A stretch of DNA of 64,000 bases from Kluyvera sichuanensis (GTDB taxonomy: Bacteria > Pseudomonadota > Gammaproteobacteria > Enterobacterales > Enterobacteriaceae): positions 310,001 to 374,000 of the forward strand of contig NZ_JABBJF010000001.1 in assembly GCF_014218705.1 (NCBI RefSeq), in the 5' to 3' direction. The stretch's first letter is position 1; every line of letters starts with the position of its first letter. The notes beneath the pieces are model-generated. The model had not been told where the DNA came from. It made no database searches and was given only the letters and a program-made list of their open reading frames with translations. This document shows, one piece after another, positions 20,707 to 30,831 of the stretch. The translations under genes were made by a program, and so were the position numbers.

Positions 20707-22140
20707 TCAGAACGGCAATTGTCTTGGCTGCGTCTGCATCGTAATCCAGCGCAGCTCGGTAAACTCATGGATCCCCGCCCGTCCGCCAAAGCGACCGTAG
20801 CCGGAATCTTTGGTGCCGCCGAAAGGCATCTGCGCTTCATCGTGTACCGTCGGGCCGTTAATGTGGCAGATCCCCGTTTGCAGGTTCTGCGCCACGTTCC
20901 ACGCCCGCGCGGTATCGCGACTGTAGACCGCCGACGACAAGCCATAGGCACTGTCGTTGGCAATCCGTACCGCGTCCAGCTCATCGGCCGCGCGGATCAC
21001 CGCTTTGACCGGGCCGAATGACTCTTCATGCCAAAGGCGCATGGCGGGCGTGACGCCGTCCAGCAGCGTTGCCGACATCAACGTTGAATCCGCTTTTCCA
21101 CCGGTTAGCAGCGTTGCGCCGTGCGCCAGCGCGTCGTCAATCAGCGCATTGCAGCGATCCACGGTTTTCTTATCGACCACCGACCCTAACAGCCCGTCCG
21201 GCAAGCCGTTCACCCGCTTAACCAGTGCGTCAATAAACGGCTCGGCAATGGCCTGTTCAACGATAATGCGTTCGGTCGACATGCAGATCTGTCCGGCGTT
21301 CGCGAACGCGCCGAAGGTTGCCCCGGCGGCGGCCTGGTCGATATCGGCGTCATCCAGCACCAGCAGCGGCGCTTTACCACCCAGTTCCAGGACAACGGGT
21401 TTGAGGTATTTAGCGCAGGTCTGCGCAATAAGGCGGCCAACCGGCGTCGAACCGGTGAAGTTAATCCGCCGCACGCCGGGGTGGGCAATTAAGCTTTCGA
21501 CCAGCGTGGGTGCATCCTGCGGAGCGCAGGTCAGATAGTTCACCACCCCCGCCGGGAACCCCGCCGCCGCCAGTGAATCGATAATCAGCCCTTGGGTGGC
21601 AGGCGATAGCTCAGAACCTTTTAGGATCACCGTATTGCCGCAGGCAAGCGGCGTGGCGATCGCGCGTACCGCCAAAATAATCGGCGCGTTCCACGGCGCC
21701 ATACCGAGCACCACCCCAGCGCCCTGACGGGTAGCCATCGCCAGGTTGCCGGGAATATTTGAGGGGATCACCTGACCGTCGATCTGCGTCGTTAACGCTG
21801 CGGCCTCGCGCAGAATTTCGGCCCCGAGATGTACGTTAAACCCGGCCCACTGCGGCGTGGCACCCGTTTCTGCGTTCATGGCGGTGATAAACTGTTCGCT
21901 GCGTTTTTCCAGCTCATCGGCGGCAGCCAGCAGCAATCGACGGCGTTCACCGGGAGGGGTATCGCGCCACTGTGGGAATGCGGCAGCGGCGGTATCGGCG
22001 GTGCGGGTGGCATCGGTCAGCGTGGCGGCGGGGGCGACGCTAGCGACGGTTTGCGTCACCGGATTCAGACGGGTAAAAGTGGCGGCGTTTTGCGCAGTGC
22101 ACGCTTCGCCGTGAATAAACAGGGTACAGGTGATGGTCAT
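20707..22140 (-). CDS. Aldehyde dehydrogenase, vanillin/salicylaldehyde type
   Basis: The 477-residue NAD(P)-dependent aldehyde dehydrogenase has E252 in VLELGGKAPLL and the catalytic C286 in NAGQICMSTE; the FTGSTPVGR cofactor turn lies at 228-236. The QICMST context and the PWNAP oxyanion region resemble vanillin, benzaldehyde and salicylaldehyde dehydrogenases. An aromatic aldehyde is likely but not shown. Oxidation of such aldehydes would feed protocatechuate, which suits the pca genes 1.4 kb away. It is transcribed alone, with srfC ending 131 bases upstream on the same strand. Confidence 0.85.
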   Translation of the reverse strand: MTITCTLFIHGEACTAQNAATFTRLNPVTQTVASVAPAATLTDATRTADTAAAAFPQWRDTPPGERRRLLLAAADELEKRSEQFITAMNAETGATPQWAGFNVHLGAEILREAAALTTQIDGQVIPSNIPGNLAMATRQGAGVVLGMAPWNAPIILAVRAIATPLACGNTVILKGSELSPATQGLIIDSLAAAGFPAGVVNYLTCAPQDAPTLVESLIAHPGVRRINFTGSTPVGRLIAQTCAKYLKPVVLELGGKAPLLVLDDADIDQAAAGATFGAFANAGQICMSTERIIVEQAIAEPFIDALVKRVNGLPDGLLGSVVDKKTVDRCNALIDDALAHGATLLTGGKADSTLMSATLLDGVTPAMRLWHEESFGPVKAVIRAADELDAVRIANDSAYGLSSAVYSRDTARAWNVAQNLQTGICHINGPTVHDEAQMPFGGTKDSGYGRFGGRAGIHEFTELRWITMQTQPRQLPF

Positions 22141-22271
22141 GGCAGCCTCTTATCGACTCGGGTTATCCATCGAGTGTAAAGAGGCGTGGGCAGGTTGAAT
22201 ATCCATCAGGCAGATTTCGCACGCTTTTTTTCAGCTTTTGAAAGCGGTTCACATCCTTGTGCCGCCGAGGG

Positions 22272-24395
22272 TTATCTGAGAAGGGCGTGCAGCCGTTGCT
22301 GCGCGTCGTCGCGCAATGCCAGTAGATTGACCGCGTCACCCGGTTCAATGCTGCGGGCGTAAAGCGCGACCAGCCAGTCATAGACGTAGCGAGTGGCGGC
22401 GTGCACCGGCTGTTCACCAAGCTGGGTTAAACGCGTGCGGGATGCTGCTGTCGGTTGAACAAAAATAGCGCTGCCTTTCGCAATACGGCTGGCCGGGCGC
22501 TGTGCCACCGGCTGCTCGGCATAACCCAGCCAGTTAATAAAGTTGCCGATAATCGCGCGAAGCTGGGCTGCACCAGCCTGTTGCTCGGCGCTGGCGCGTC
22601 GTAGCTGTTGCGCCAGCGACAGATGCTGGCTGGCACTTAGCAGAGACAGCGCCAACTGCTGCTGAGTGTCGCTGCTGAGCAGCGCATGCGGCTGGCGGCT
22701 CCACTGGCGCAGGTGTTTGCACCACAGCGCATAGGCCTGCGAACCATTATCCTGATGCGTCAGCGGGTTTGACGCGATGGCCTCCGGCGCGGCAAACAGG
22801 TCTACCGCATCGTTAAACAGGCCGCTCACTTTTTCTTCGCGCTGCTGCTGTACCTGGCAAAGCGCATCGAACGCCGCCAGTTCAGGTAACAGACTCTCCA
22901 GCAGTTCGCCGTGGCGGGCCGCGTGGGTTTGCAGTTCGCGGATCATGGTCTCGACGCGCGCTTTATCCGGCTGCGCAGGCGCCAGCAGCGGCTGGCATAG
23001 CGTCCGCAGCTGTTGCTGACGGACGCTACTGATAGCCGCAAAGCGACGCTGGCGTAATTCCGGCTGCGAAGCCTGCGACAACCACTCAATCAGGCGCTGC
23101 AGACTGCTGTGGTCCAGCGCCTGCAGCGTACCCCAGTGCTGGCCCGGTTTACCGACCAGTTGCTGAATGGCTTCATCAAAATGGCGTTTGTGGATGAAGC
23201 GATCGTCCTCTGGCGTAATCGCCCATACCAGCCCCGGCAGCTTGTTTTCCTGCACCGGCTGGGTTTCATTCACCCAGCGCAGCAGGGTTTTGGCAGATGA
23301 CGGGATCGCGCTGCGCTGCGCTGTGGCGTTGCAGGTCAGCAGGATATCCGGCTGCTGCTGCTGGCGATAGTAGTCGAGCAGCCAGCGACATTTGCTGGCC
23401 CACAGCGGTGTCTCATCGGTCAGTGGCGGTACGGGAATGTCGATGATATCTACGTTATCCAGTACGCCGTGTTCGGTACTGAGCACCAGTTCCAGGGTCA
23501 ACTGCGCCAACGTGGTTACCGGGACGCTTACCGCATTCTGGTAACCATCGCGGGTCAACGGGTGCACCAGCACCGCGTCGTCGCTTTCGCCACCTGGCGT
23601 TAAGAAAGCGTCCATTGGCAGAGTAAAGGCATCGACCAGTAGGCTCAGCGGTGCCATCACTTCGCGGCGATTGCCGAGTTGATGCAGCGTGTGCGCCAGC
23701 GTCAACCATTGCTGGGTTAACTCCTGCTGTTCGCCCCAAAGCAGTGACCAGGCGCGGGCGCGGGCGCTGAGGTCCAGCGACGGCAGCAGATGGGCAAACT
23801 GATACCACAGCGCATCGTCAATCTGCTGATAGTTGCCCGGTAAGGTATCGCGCCAGAAGCGGCTGATGGCGGCGATGTCGGTGGCGGTTAGCCCCGGCAC
23901 CGGCTGTGGTTGACGCAGGCTCTGCCATCCGCGCAGGCGTTCGGCAATCACGCTGCTGTCCGGCGGGCGAATATCGCCGCGCTGCCAGGCATGGGCGATA
24001 AACAGCTGCACCAGCTCCGCTTCGCGCATCAATTTCAGGCGTAGCGGGAAGGCATCGTCCGGCGTGGACTGGTCGCGGCTAAAGCGCAGCGCCATTTGGG
24101 TCAGGCTATGGCCGGGATTGATATGGCTAAAATAGTCGAGCGTTTTGCTACCGCTCTGCACCGTTAAGCGGCCTTCGCCGCTGCCGCACAGCGTGCGCAG
24201 CAGGTGTGCTTTTGAGGGCTGGGAATGGCCGAACAGCGCAATGCTGGCGCGGCAGTTCAGCGCCTGCTGGTGGGTCTGCTGTTGCGCGTCGAGGGCGAGC
24301 AGGCGGATAAGCAGGGCATCGGCGTCATCATCCAGCGCCGGGTGCGCGAGTCGCTCAGTGGCAAGCCAGTCCATTACAGCGTTTACAGTGGTCAT
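22272..24395 (-). CDS. srfC: SrfC family protein
   Basis: The 707-residue protein is the third gene of srfABC, known as an SsrB-regulated virulence-linked set in Salmonella, without an established molecular activity. Near the N-terminus LFGHSQPSKAHLL (55-67) looks like a decayed P-loop: the lysine is kept, but the second Gly and the Ser/Thr are lost. DIIDIPVPP (316-324) sits where a GTPase switch-2 motif would be. The rest is helical and Gln-rich, with coiled-coil potential. No signal peptide. It overlaps srfB by four bases (ATGA). Confidence 0.82.
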   Translation of the reverse strand: MTTVNAVMDWLATERLAHPALDDDADALLIRLLALDAQQQTHQQALNCRASIALFGHSQPSKAHLLRTLCGSGEGRLTVQSGSKTLDYFSHINPGHSLTQMALRFSRDQSTPDDAFPLRLKLMREAELVQLFIAHAWQRGDIRPPDSSVIAERLRGWQSLRQPQPVPGLTATDIAAISRFWRDTLPGNYQQIDDALWYQFAHLLPSLDLSARARAWSLLWGEQQELTQQWLTLAHTLHQLGNRREVMAPLSLLVDAFTLPMDAFLTPGGESDDAVLVHPLTRDGYQNAVSVPVTTLAQLTLELVLSTEHGVLDNVDIIDIPVPPLTDETPLWASKCRWLLDYYRQQQQPDILLTCNATAQRSAIPSSAKTLLRWVNETQPVQENKLPGLVWAITPEDDRFIHKRHFDEAIQQLVGKPGQHWGTLQALDHSSLQRLIEWLSQASQPELRQRRFAAISSVRQQQLRTLCQPLLAPAQPDKARVETMIRELQTHAARHGELLESLLPELAAFDALCQVQQQREEKVSGLFNDAVDLFAAPEAIASNPLTHQDNGSQAYALWCKHLRQWSRQPHALLSSDTQQQLALSLLSASQHLSLAQQLRRASAEQQAGAAQLRAIIGNFINWLGYAEQPVAQRPASRIAKGSAIFVQPTAASRTRLTQLGEQPVHAATRYVYDWLVALYARSIEPGDAVNLLALRDDAQQRLHALLR

Positions 24396-27373
24396 TTCAG
24401 GAATACGCTCCCGCTATCAATCCAGTAATGGCTGCCGCTATGACGGCGGTCGGCCAACGTATTTAGCTTCAGGATCAGGGCATCCGGCGAAACCGGCGTA
24501 CCGTCCTGCAACCACGCATCGCTCAGCACGAACGCCTGTGGCGCTTCGTTTTTGCTGCCGCCCTGAAGCTTGAGGCGAACCTGCAGTACGCCATCTCCGG
24601 CAATGGCGCGAGCCAGATCCGGTGAGTTGATGCTCAGGGTATACAGCGGCGTGGCGGGCCAGCGGGTATTTGCGAGCTGGCGGAAACCGAGGGTGACGTT
24701 ACCGCGCAGCGGGAAATGCAGGCGGGCGTCAAGCTTTGCGCCCGGCTTGTCGAGATCAAGGTCGTGGTACCAGATGTTCTCGTCACGCAGGGTATTCACG
24801 GTTTTATCCAGCACGCCGAGATAGCGCACGGTGGAGTAGGCACCGATATCCGCAGCCTTAAAGTTGAAGTGCGGCAGACGCAGATCCAACGCCAGGCTGC
24901 ACAGCATCGCGCCGACGGCGGCAGTGGATTTCGGGTTGCCAATACGGCCCTGCTGGCTGAACGGATACCACTCGTGAACGTGATATTTATCCAGCCACAC
25001 CATGCGGTTCACCGGCACCGGCTGGAGATAACGAATCAGCGCCTGAACGCCCGGCAGGCAGCCCGGTCGCCCGGTGACCAGCAGCACGTCGCAGCTGTAG
25101 TGGGAAATGGCTTCACACAGCGCGTGCAGCGGGCCGGCAAGAGTAAATTCGCCCGCCAGCATTGCCGACTGAAGGCTGCTGAAGGTGACTTCCAGCGGCA
25201 CGGCGAGAAGATCAAACGGTGCACTCCCGGCGGGCAGCGCATGCTCGATGGCCTGGCCGACGTAGTTCATCACGTTGCGGGTTGGCGTTTGTGATAACAG
25301 CTCGCCAAAGGTGGCGTGCAGCCCGGCCAGCGGATCCTGCACGTCGCTTTGCTCCCATGCGGCGAGAATGGCATGGCCAATCGGCATAAACAGCTGCAGC
25401 GTGGTCTGCTGACGCAGTACCGCCTGAGTGTCCAGACGCCCGGAATCGCCAAACAGCGTGGCCATCAGCGCCTGCGCATCGGCGACGCCGGATTTTTGTA
25501 GCTGGGTTTGCAGCGCAGGGAGAACACAGCGCTGAATAATATCCAGCAGCACGTCATCCCCGGCGATTTTAAAGCCTTCGCGGAACAGCAACTGTGGGGT
25601 GATTTTGACGTTGCCGCCAATCCCGTCGTCCAGTTGATACTCGGCAATCGCCATATCGGTGGTGCCGCCGCCGAGATCCAGCGAGGCGATGCGCAGCGTG
25701 CGGCCAGCAGTTTCGCCCGCTTCCGGCTGACGATCCGGGCGCGCCATTGCAGTAAAGAGCGCTTCGGTTTGCCCGGCAAAGTGGGAAATCGCTTCGTTGT
25801 ACAGCCACACCAGTTGGCCGCAGCTGGCTTCATCCCACTCCATATGAATTTTCGGGATTGGCACGACGCTTTTTTCCTGCAGACGGACGTTGGCAAAATC
25901 GTCGTCCTGCGGGTGCCAGCCCATGGCTTTCCACACCAGCGCGATAGCTTCAAACATCCGACGACGGAAAATCTCGCGTTCCTGCTTCGGCATTGCTGAT
26001 GGCAGGGTGAGGATCAGCGTACGCAGCTGGCGCGGCGAGGCCGGGAAGCCCAGGCGCAGACGGGTGGCTACGCTGTTGATCTGTCCCAGCGCCTGTGCCA
26101 GCAGTTCGCAGAGCATATGGGTCATCAGGGTGCTGCGGCTGTACTGCGGCGAGAAGACCGGCATGCGTTCGTCCGGTGGCAGGGTAAACAGCGGCTGGCC
26201 TTCGTCGTTCATCAGGTTCATCAGCGGGAAGGCGGTTGCCAGCGGTTCACGCTGAGTTTTGCTGTTCATCTGGCTAAAGCGCCAGTCCTGGACCGTCGGC
26301 GTTTCGTCCCACAGGTAGCGACGCGGGCTGGAGATCCCGCTGTAGCCTTCGGTGCCAGCGCGCTGCATCGCCAGCTTGCGGGCTTCATCACCCACGCGTA
26401 CCAGAGAAGGCCAGATAAAGGCGTCTTCGCGTCCGCTTTCTACCGAGAAATGTTGCTTACCGAAGCGGGATTCCGAGAACTCGACCCGGCTGGTAAACAG
26501 CGGTTCGTTCAGGTACTGCGGCTCGCTGAGCGACCGCACCTGCAGCTCGGCGGTCTGGCGCAGGCCATCGTTAGCATCGCCGTGGTCTTCAATGATCACG
26601 CCGCAGGTGTGGGTGTTGCCGACATCGAGAATTAAATCGACTGGAATGGCGGGCGTGCTGAGGGTGGCGGTGACCATCTTAATTTCCGGCACCGTCAGCT
26701 GTTCGCCGAGCAGCGCCAGAATGTTCATCCAGTGGCCCTGATATTCAAAGCTGCGCAGCGCCTGAGCAATGTCGCGCTCGCTGCGGGTTTCATGGGCGGA
26801 GGTGGTTTGCTGAAACACTTCGCGTAGCCAGCCGTCAATCCAGGTCTGGTCGAGGAAATCGGCAATTTCATTATCGCGCCAGGCCAGCGCAAAGCGGGTG
26901 CCGTTCAGCAGATCGCCCGCCACCGGGGAGAGCGATGTGGCGTCATCCGGGCTAATCTGGCTGTCGAACGCCAGCGTCACGCGGTGGGTATTACCCGCGC
27001 TGTCCGGCTCCGCCAGCTTTCTTATCTGCACACGCGCCCAGTTATCCGGCCCTTCTACAAAGGTGCGCGGTGGGTTAAAGCGCAGGAACGGCAGCGGCAG
27101 CCAGACGCCGTCGAGTAGCGTCAGCGAGTGGTGCAGGGAGAGCGTTGACTCGGGCTTGACCACTTCCGGCGCGCGGCCGGGTTCACCTGGCAGGGTGTAG
27201 CGCTGGTTGACCACATCATAATCGAGGCGCAGCAGCGGGCCGTTGGCGGTTTTGCGCACGAAGCGCCCGTGCTGGAGCGACTCCTGCGGGCTGAGACCGA
27301 AATCGAGGAACTGCACGCCGCTATTGGCAATCAGCGTAACGCTCTGTTTGTAATCGCAAAGGGTGACCAGCAT
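24392..27373 (-). CDS. srfB: SrfB family protein with Hsp70/actin-like ATPase core
   Basis: The 993-residue product is the largest of srfABC. Four elements of the Hsp70/actin ATPase fold can be read in order: phosphate-1 LILDVGNTHTCGVI (247-260), an Hsp70-like LILTLPSAMPKQERE (453-467), phosphate-2 SLDLGGGTTDMAI (564-576) and adenosine motif VLLVTGRPGCLPGV (763-776). The first 240 residues form an unassigned domain. This supports ATP binding with chaperone-like or filament-like motion, which is inference. No signal peptide. Three bases separate its start from the srfA stop. Confidence 0.85.
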   Translation of the reverse strand: MLVTLCDYKQSVTLIANSGVQFLDFGLSPQESLQHGRFVRKTANGPLLRLDYDVVNQRYTLPGEPGRAPEVVKPESTLSLHHSLTLLDGVWLPLPFLRFNPPRTFVEGPDNWARVQIRKLAEPDSAGNTHRVTLAFDSQISPDDATSLSPVAGDLLNGTRFALAWRDNEIADFLDQTWIDGWLREVFQQTTSAHETRSERDIAQALRSFEYQGHWMNILALLGEQLTVPEIKMVTATLSTPAIPVDLILDVGNTHTCGVIIEDHGDANDGLRQTAELQVRSLSEPQYLNEPLFTSRVEFSESRFGKQHFSVESGREDAFIWPSLVRVGDEARKLAMQRAGTEGYSGISSPRRYLWDETPTVQDWRFSQMNSKTQREPLATAFPLMNLMNDEGQPLFTLPPDERMPVFSPQYSRSTLMTHMLCELLAQALGQINSVATRLRLGFPASPRQLRTLILTLPSAMPKQEREIFRRRMFEAIALVWKAMGWHPQDDDFANVRLQEKSVVPIPKIHMEWDEASCGQLVWLYNEAISHFAGQTEALFTAMARPDRQPEAGETAGRTLRIASLDLGGGTTDMAIAEYQLDDGIGGNVKITPQLLFREGFKIAGDDVLLDIIQRCVLPALQTQLQKSGVADAQALMATLFGDSGRLDTQAVLRQQTTLQLFMPIGHAILAAWEQSDVQDPLAGLHATFGELLSQTPTRNVMNYVGQAIEHALPAGSAPFDLLAVPLEVTFSSLQSAMLAGEFTLAGPLHALCEAISHYSCDVLLVTGRPGCLPGVQALIRYLQPVPVNRMVWLDKYHVHEWYPFSQQGRIGNPKSTAAVGAMLCSLALDLRLPHFNFKAADIGAYSTVRYLGVLDKTVNTLRDENIWYHDLDLDKPGAKLDARLHFPLRGNVTLGFRQLANTRWPATPLYTLSINSPDLARAIAGDGVLQVRLKLQGGSKNEAPQAFVLSDAWLQDGTPVSPDALILKLNTLADRRHSGSHYWIDSGSVFLK

Positions 27374-27376
27374 GGC

Positions 27377-28714
27377 TTAGGCTCCCGTCTTTTTAAAGGT
27401 CAACGGCACAACAGTCTTAGCATCAAACCGTGCGGTACAGACGGCAACGTTGCTGTTGCCAGGCTTGCAGCTGATTTCCGGCAGCGGGTAGCGCGCGCCG
27501 TCGCTGCACTGCGCGTTACCGCGACTTTTGATCATCAGCTCGCCGTTCTGGTGCAGGCCGGAGAACACTGTCGCTTTGCAGACGATACTGCCTTCACGCA
27601 CCACGCGGGCGGTGCCTTTGTTGTTCTGAATCTGATAACGCAGGCTCGGCGCTTTGCCGCTATGGGCATCGCTGACGTCCATTTGCACGCGCCAGGTGCC
27701 GTTGAGGAAGCGGGTCGTTCCGGCACGCAGCTGGTCGGCGTCCATCACCATTGCGTCTTTTGGAATCACGGCGATCACCACCGGTTTTTCTTCTGGCTCC
27801 ACAACGGGCTCAACCTTCACGCTCGCCTGGTGCAGCGGCAGGTTGCTAATCAGTACCGGCATTGCTGGGCCTTTGAGGACAACGGGTGCAGGTGCAGGTG
27901 CGGGTGCGGCCTGTGTAACGGGTTCGGATTCGGCCTGAGTGCTCGGGATCATTAACGGTACGGCAATGGCCACGGCGGCTACTGCGGCAGCCAGCGGCAG
28001 TCCCCAGACCCAGCGTGGACGACGCGCTTTTGGCGCGACGGCAGCCGTAACAGGCGCAGGTGCCTGCGGTTGCTCTTCCGGTTCTTCCACCGGCAAGGTA
28101 TAGGCGTTAATCAGCGGTTCGTTGGCGGAGATAAGTGGAGCATCGGCTTCGCTAAAGGTGACGATGGCCGGCTCCGGCTCTTCCACTTCAGGCACTTCGT
28201 CAATGACCGGCTCTTCTTCTATTATCTCCGGTTCAACGTAACGCAGGCAGTCGAGGGCATCTTCCCGCGCACCTTCGTTGAGGTTTACAAAACCCCAGAA
28301 GCTGATAACCGGCTTGCCATCGACCAGAAACAGGTGATTTTCGCCGGGGAACTGCAGGGATTTTTCCAGCAGCGCGCCGAACAGTTGCTGCGCGGTTTTC
28401 TCCGACTGCAGGCATTTTTTGCTGAGCGCGCGGGCGCTCTCCTGCAGGCCTTCTAAATAATGCAGCGCGCGGGTGCGCTGGGTTTCGTCGGCCGCTTTCC
28501 AGCCGATAATCTCGCCATCGACCGGGGAGTACCAGTCAACGCGATCGCCTTCATCATTCAGCTGCGGTATCGCCAGACAATCGGCCAGCGCCAGCTGTTT
28601 GCGTAAACGCAGGGTTTCGCGCACTTGAAGCGCAGAATGAAATACGGTTTGCCCGCCGCCGCCTACGGCCTGGAAATCATCAAGACTTCCACTGCGTAAA
28701 AGAGTTTTTGCCAC
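27377..28714 (-). CDS. srfA: SrfA family protein, single membrane span
   Basis: The 445 residues divide into a cytosolic domain (about 20-150, ending VDGKPVISFWGF), an acidic proline-rich linker (161-225), one membrane helix (about 236-256) and a region with several cysteines that should lie in the periplasm. An AP repeat (APAPAPAPV) follows the helix. It begins the srfABC operon with a GTG start at 28714 and an AGGA box. The topology suggests it tethers the soluble SrfB and SrfC to the inner membrane. The family is recognised by operon and size. Confidence 0.8.
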   Translation of the reverse strand: MAKTLLRSGSLDDFQAVGGGGQTVFHSALQVRETLRLRKQLALADCLAIPQLNDEGDRVDWYSPVDGEIIGWKAADETQRTRALHYLEGLQESARALSKKCLQSEKTAQQLFGALLEKSLQFPGENHLFLVDGKPVISFWGFVNLNEGAREDALDCLRYVEPEIIEEEPVIDEVPEVEEPEPAIVTFSEADAPLISANEPLINAYTLPVEEPEEQPQAPAPVTAAVAPKARRPRWVWGLPLAAAVAAVAIAVPLMIPSTQAESEPVTQAAPAPAPAPVVLKGPAMPVLISNLPLHQASVKVEPVVEPEEKPVVIAVIPKDAMVMDADQLRAGTTRFLNGTWRVQMDVSDAHSGKAPSLRYQIQNNKGTARVVREGSIVCKATVFSGLHQNGELMIKSRGNAQCSDGARYPLPEISCKPGNSNVAVCTARFDAKTVVPLTFKKTGA

Positions 28715-28971
28715 GTTCCTGTCCCATAGACTTCTTCACGTCATTACTTTACGCAAAGCAAAATGCAACAAACGGCGAAAGAGAGGGGTAAATTGGGTAA
28801 TTCTCGCGGCATTGAATGACTGGACTTAAGTGAAATCACCAGGCAGGCGATGAAGAAACCAGCAATAAACGGTTATTCAGCATAACCTGAGACAAATTGG
28901 TTATTTGCCAGTTATCTGCCCCTGTGCTGTTATTAAGCGGTCCATATAATAAAATCGAAAGGCTTATAACC

Positions 28972-30579
28972 ATGATCACAGGGAACACCACAGGGAAAAC
29001 GCTCCTCGCGCTGGCTTTCAGCGCGCTGCTACCGGCCGGCGCGATGGCGGCAAATACCGACACGCTGGTTTACTGCTCCGAAGCATCGCCGGAATCCTTT
29101 AACCCGCAGATTGCCAGCTCCGGCCCATCGTTTGTGGCCAGCTCGCAGGTGCTCTATAACCGCCTGATCAACTTTGATCCGGTGAAAAATATCCCGGTTC
29201 CTTCCCTGGCAACGGCCTGGACCATCTCTCCGGACGGCCTGACTTATACCTTTACGCTGCGCCAGGGCGTGAAGTTCAACAGCAACAAATTCTTCAAACC
29301 GACGCTCGATTTCAATGCCGATGACGTGATTTTCTCGGTGATGCGCCAGAAAGACGTCAATCACCCGTACCATAAGGTGTCGCAGGGCAACTATGAGTAC
29401 TTCAGCGATGTGGGCCTCGATAAGCTGATTAAAGAGGTGAAGAAGATTGATGATAACCACGTACAGTTTGTGCTGAGCGAACCGAACGCCGCGTTCCTCG
29501 CCGATTGGGGAATGGATTTTGCCTCGATTCTCTCGGCGGAATATGCCGATCAGATGATGAAAAAAGGCACCCCGGAAAACGTCGACAACTGGCCAATTGG
29601 TACCGGTCCTTACGTGCTGCAGCAATACAAAGTCGATTCGCAGATTCGCTACCTGGCGAACCCGAACTACTGGGATGGCGAGGTGCCGACCAAACACCTG
29701 ATCTTCGCTATCACCCCGAACGTGGAAACGCGTCTGGCGAAGCTGCAAACCAACGAATGCCAGATTATTCCGGCACCGTCACCGGTTCAGTTTGATGTTA
29801 TTAAAGGCAACAAAGATCTGACGCTGCATGCCGTTGAGGCGCTGAACGTCGGCTATCTGGCGTTTAATACCGAGAAAAAACCGTTTGATAACGTGCTGGT
29901 GCGTCAGGCGCTGAACTACGCTACCGACAAACAGGCTATCGTTAACGCGGTGTTTATGGGCTCTGGCACCGTGGCGAAATCACCGATTCCGCCGAACATG
30001 ATGGGCTATAACAAAGATCTTAAAGACTACAGCTACGATCCAGAAAAAGCGAAAGCGCTGCTGAAGCAGGCTGGGCTGGAGAAGGGCGCGGAAGTGACCC
30101 TGTGGTCAATGCCAGTGCAGCGTCCGTATAACCCGAACTCGCGCCGTATTGCTGAAATGATCCAGAACGACTGGGCCAAAGTGGGCATTAAAGCGAAGAT
30201 TGTCAGCTATGAGTGGGGGGAATATCTCACCGGTATTCGTAAAGGCGAACACGACAGTGCGCTGTATGGCTGGATGTCAGACAACGGCGATCCGGATAAC
30301 TTTGCCAACACGCTGCTCGGCTGCGACAGCATTAAAACCGGCTCTAACGCCGCGCGCTGGTGCAATAAAGAGTATGATGGGCTGGTGAAAAAAGCCCTGG
30401 TGGTGAGCGACCCGACGAAGCGTGCCGCGCTCTACGGTCAGGCGCAGGAGATTTTCTATCAACAGGCGCCGTGGATTGCCCTGGCGAACGGCAAAACCTT
30501 CTACGCCACGCGTAGCAACATCACCGGCTATAGCGTTAGCCTGATGGGCAGCGATTTCTCGAAAGTGAAAATTAATTAA
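28972..30579 (+). CDS. DppA-like peptide-binding periplasmic protein
   Basis: The 535 residues equal E. coli DppA and follow it closely (LVYCSEASPESFNPQ, MDFASILSAEYADQMMK, ARWCNKEYDGL). A Sec signal ends near AGAMA. It belongs to solute-binding family 5 and should bind dipeptides, heme or a related ligand in the periplasm. No permease or ATPase genes are beside it, so it would use a transporter encoded elsewhere, perhaps DppBCDF. The ATG at 28972 begins the signal peptide; the frame reaches 28897. Divergent from srfABC and followed after 9 bases by ydcY. Confidence 0.88.
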   Translation: MITGNTTGKTLLALAFSALLPAGAMAANTDTLVYCSEASPESFNPQIASSGPSFVASSQVLYNRLINFDPVKNIPVPSLATAWTISPDGLTYTFTLRQGVKFNSNKFFKPTLDFNADDVIFSVMRQKDVNHPYHKVSQGNYEYFSDVGLDKLIKEVKKIDDNHVQFVLSEPNAAFLADWGMDFASILSAEYADQMMKKGTPENVDNWPIGTGPYVLQQYKVDSQIRYLANPNYWDGEVPTKHLIFAITPNVETRLAKLQTNECQIIPAPSPVQFDVIKGNKDLTLHAVEALNVGYLAFNTEKKPFDNVLVRQALNYATDKQAIVNAVFMGSGTVAKSPIPPNMMGYNKDLKDYSYDPEKAKALLKQAGLEKGAEVTLWSMPVQRPYNPNSRRIAEMIQNDWAKVGIKAKIVSYEWGEYLTGIRKGEHDSALYGWMSDNGDPDNFANTLLGCDSIKTGSNAARWCNKEYDGLVKKALVVSDPTKRAALYGQAQEIFYQQAPWIALANGKTFYATRSNITGYSVSLMGSDFSKVKIN

Positions 30580-30588
30580 GGAGTGAAT

Positions 30589-30822
30589 ATGTCACATCTG
30601 GATGAGGTCATCGCGCGCGTGGACGCCGCGGTGCAAGAGAACGTGATTACGCATATGAATGAATTGCTGGTGGTGTTAAGCGATGACGCCGAGCTGAGTC
30701 GTGAAGATCGTTTCACCCAGCAGCAGCGCCTGCGTGTGGCAATTTCTCATCATGGCCAGCATCTGCGTGAGCAGGAAGAGGCGCGTAAAGAGCAGCTCAC
30801 TTCCGGTGGGACGATTCTTTAA
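30589..30822 (+). CDS. ydcY: YdcY, small protein of unknown function
   Basis: The 77 residues (MSHLDEVIARVDAAV...LTSGGTIL) are nearly those of E. coli YdcY, which has the same length. The protein is helical and charged, without signal or membrane segment; its function is unknown. The ATG at 30589 lies 6 bases from AAGGAG; a GTG two codons earlier is less well placed. In E. coli ydcY precedes ydcZ and mnaT, as here. It is probably co-transcribed with the DppA-like gene. Confidence 0.9.
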   Translation: MSHLDEVIARVDAAVQENVITHMNELLVVLSDDAELSREDRFTQQQRLRVAISHHGQHLREQEEARKEQLTSGGTIL

Positions 30823-30831
30823 GTCAGGCAT

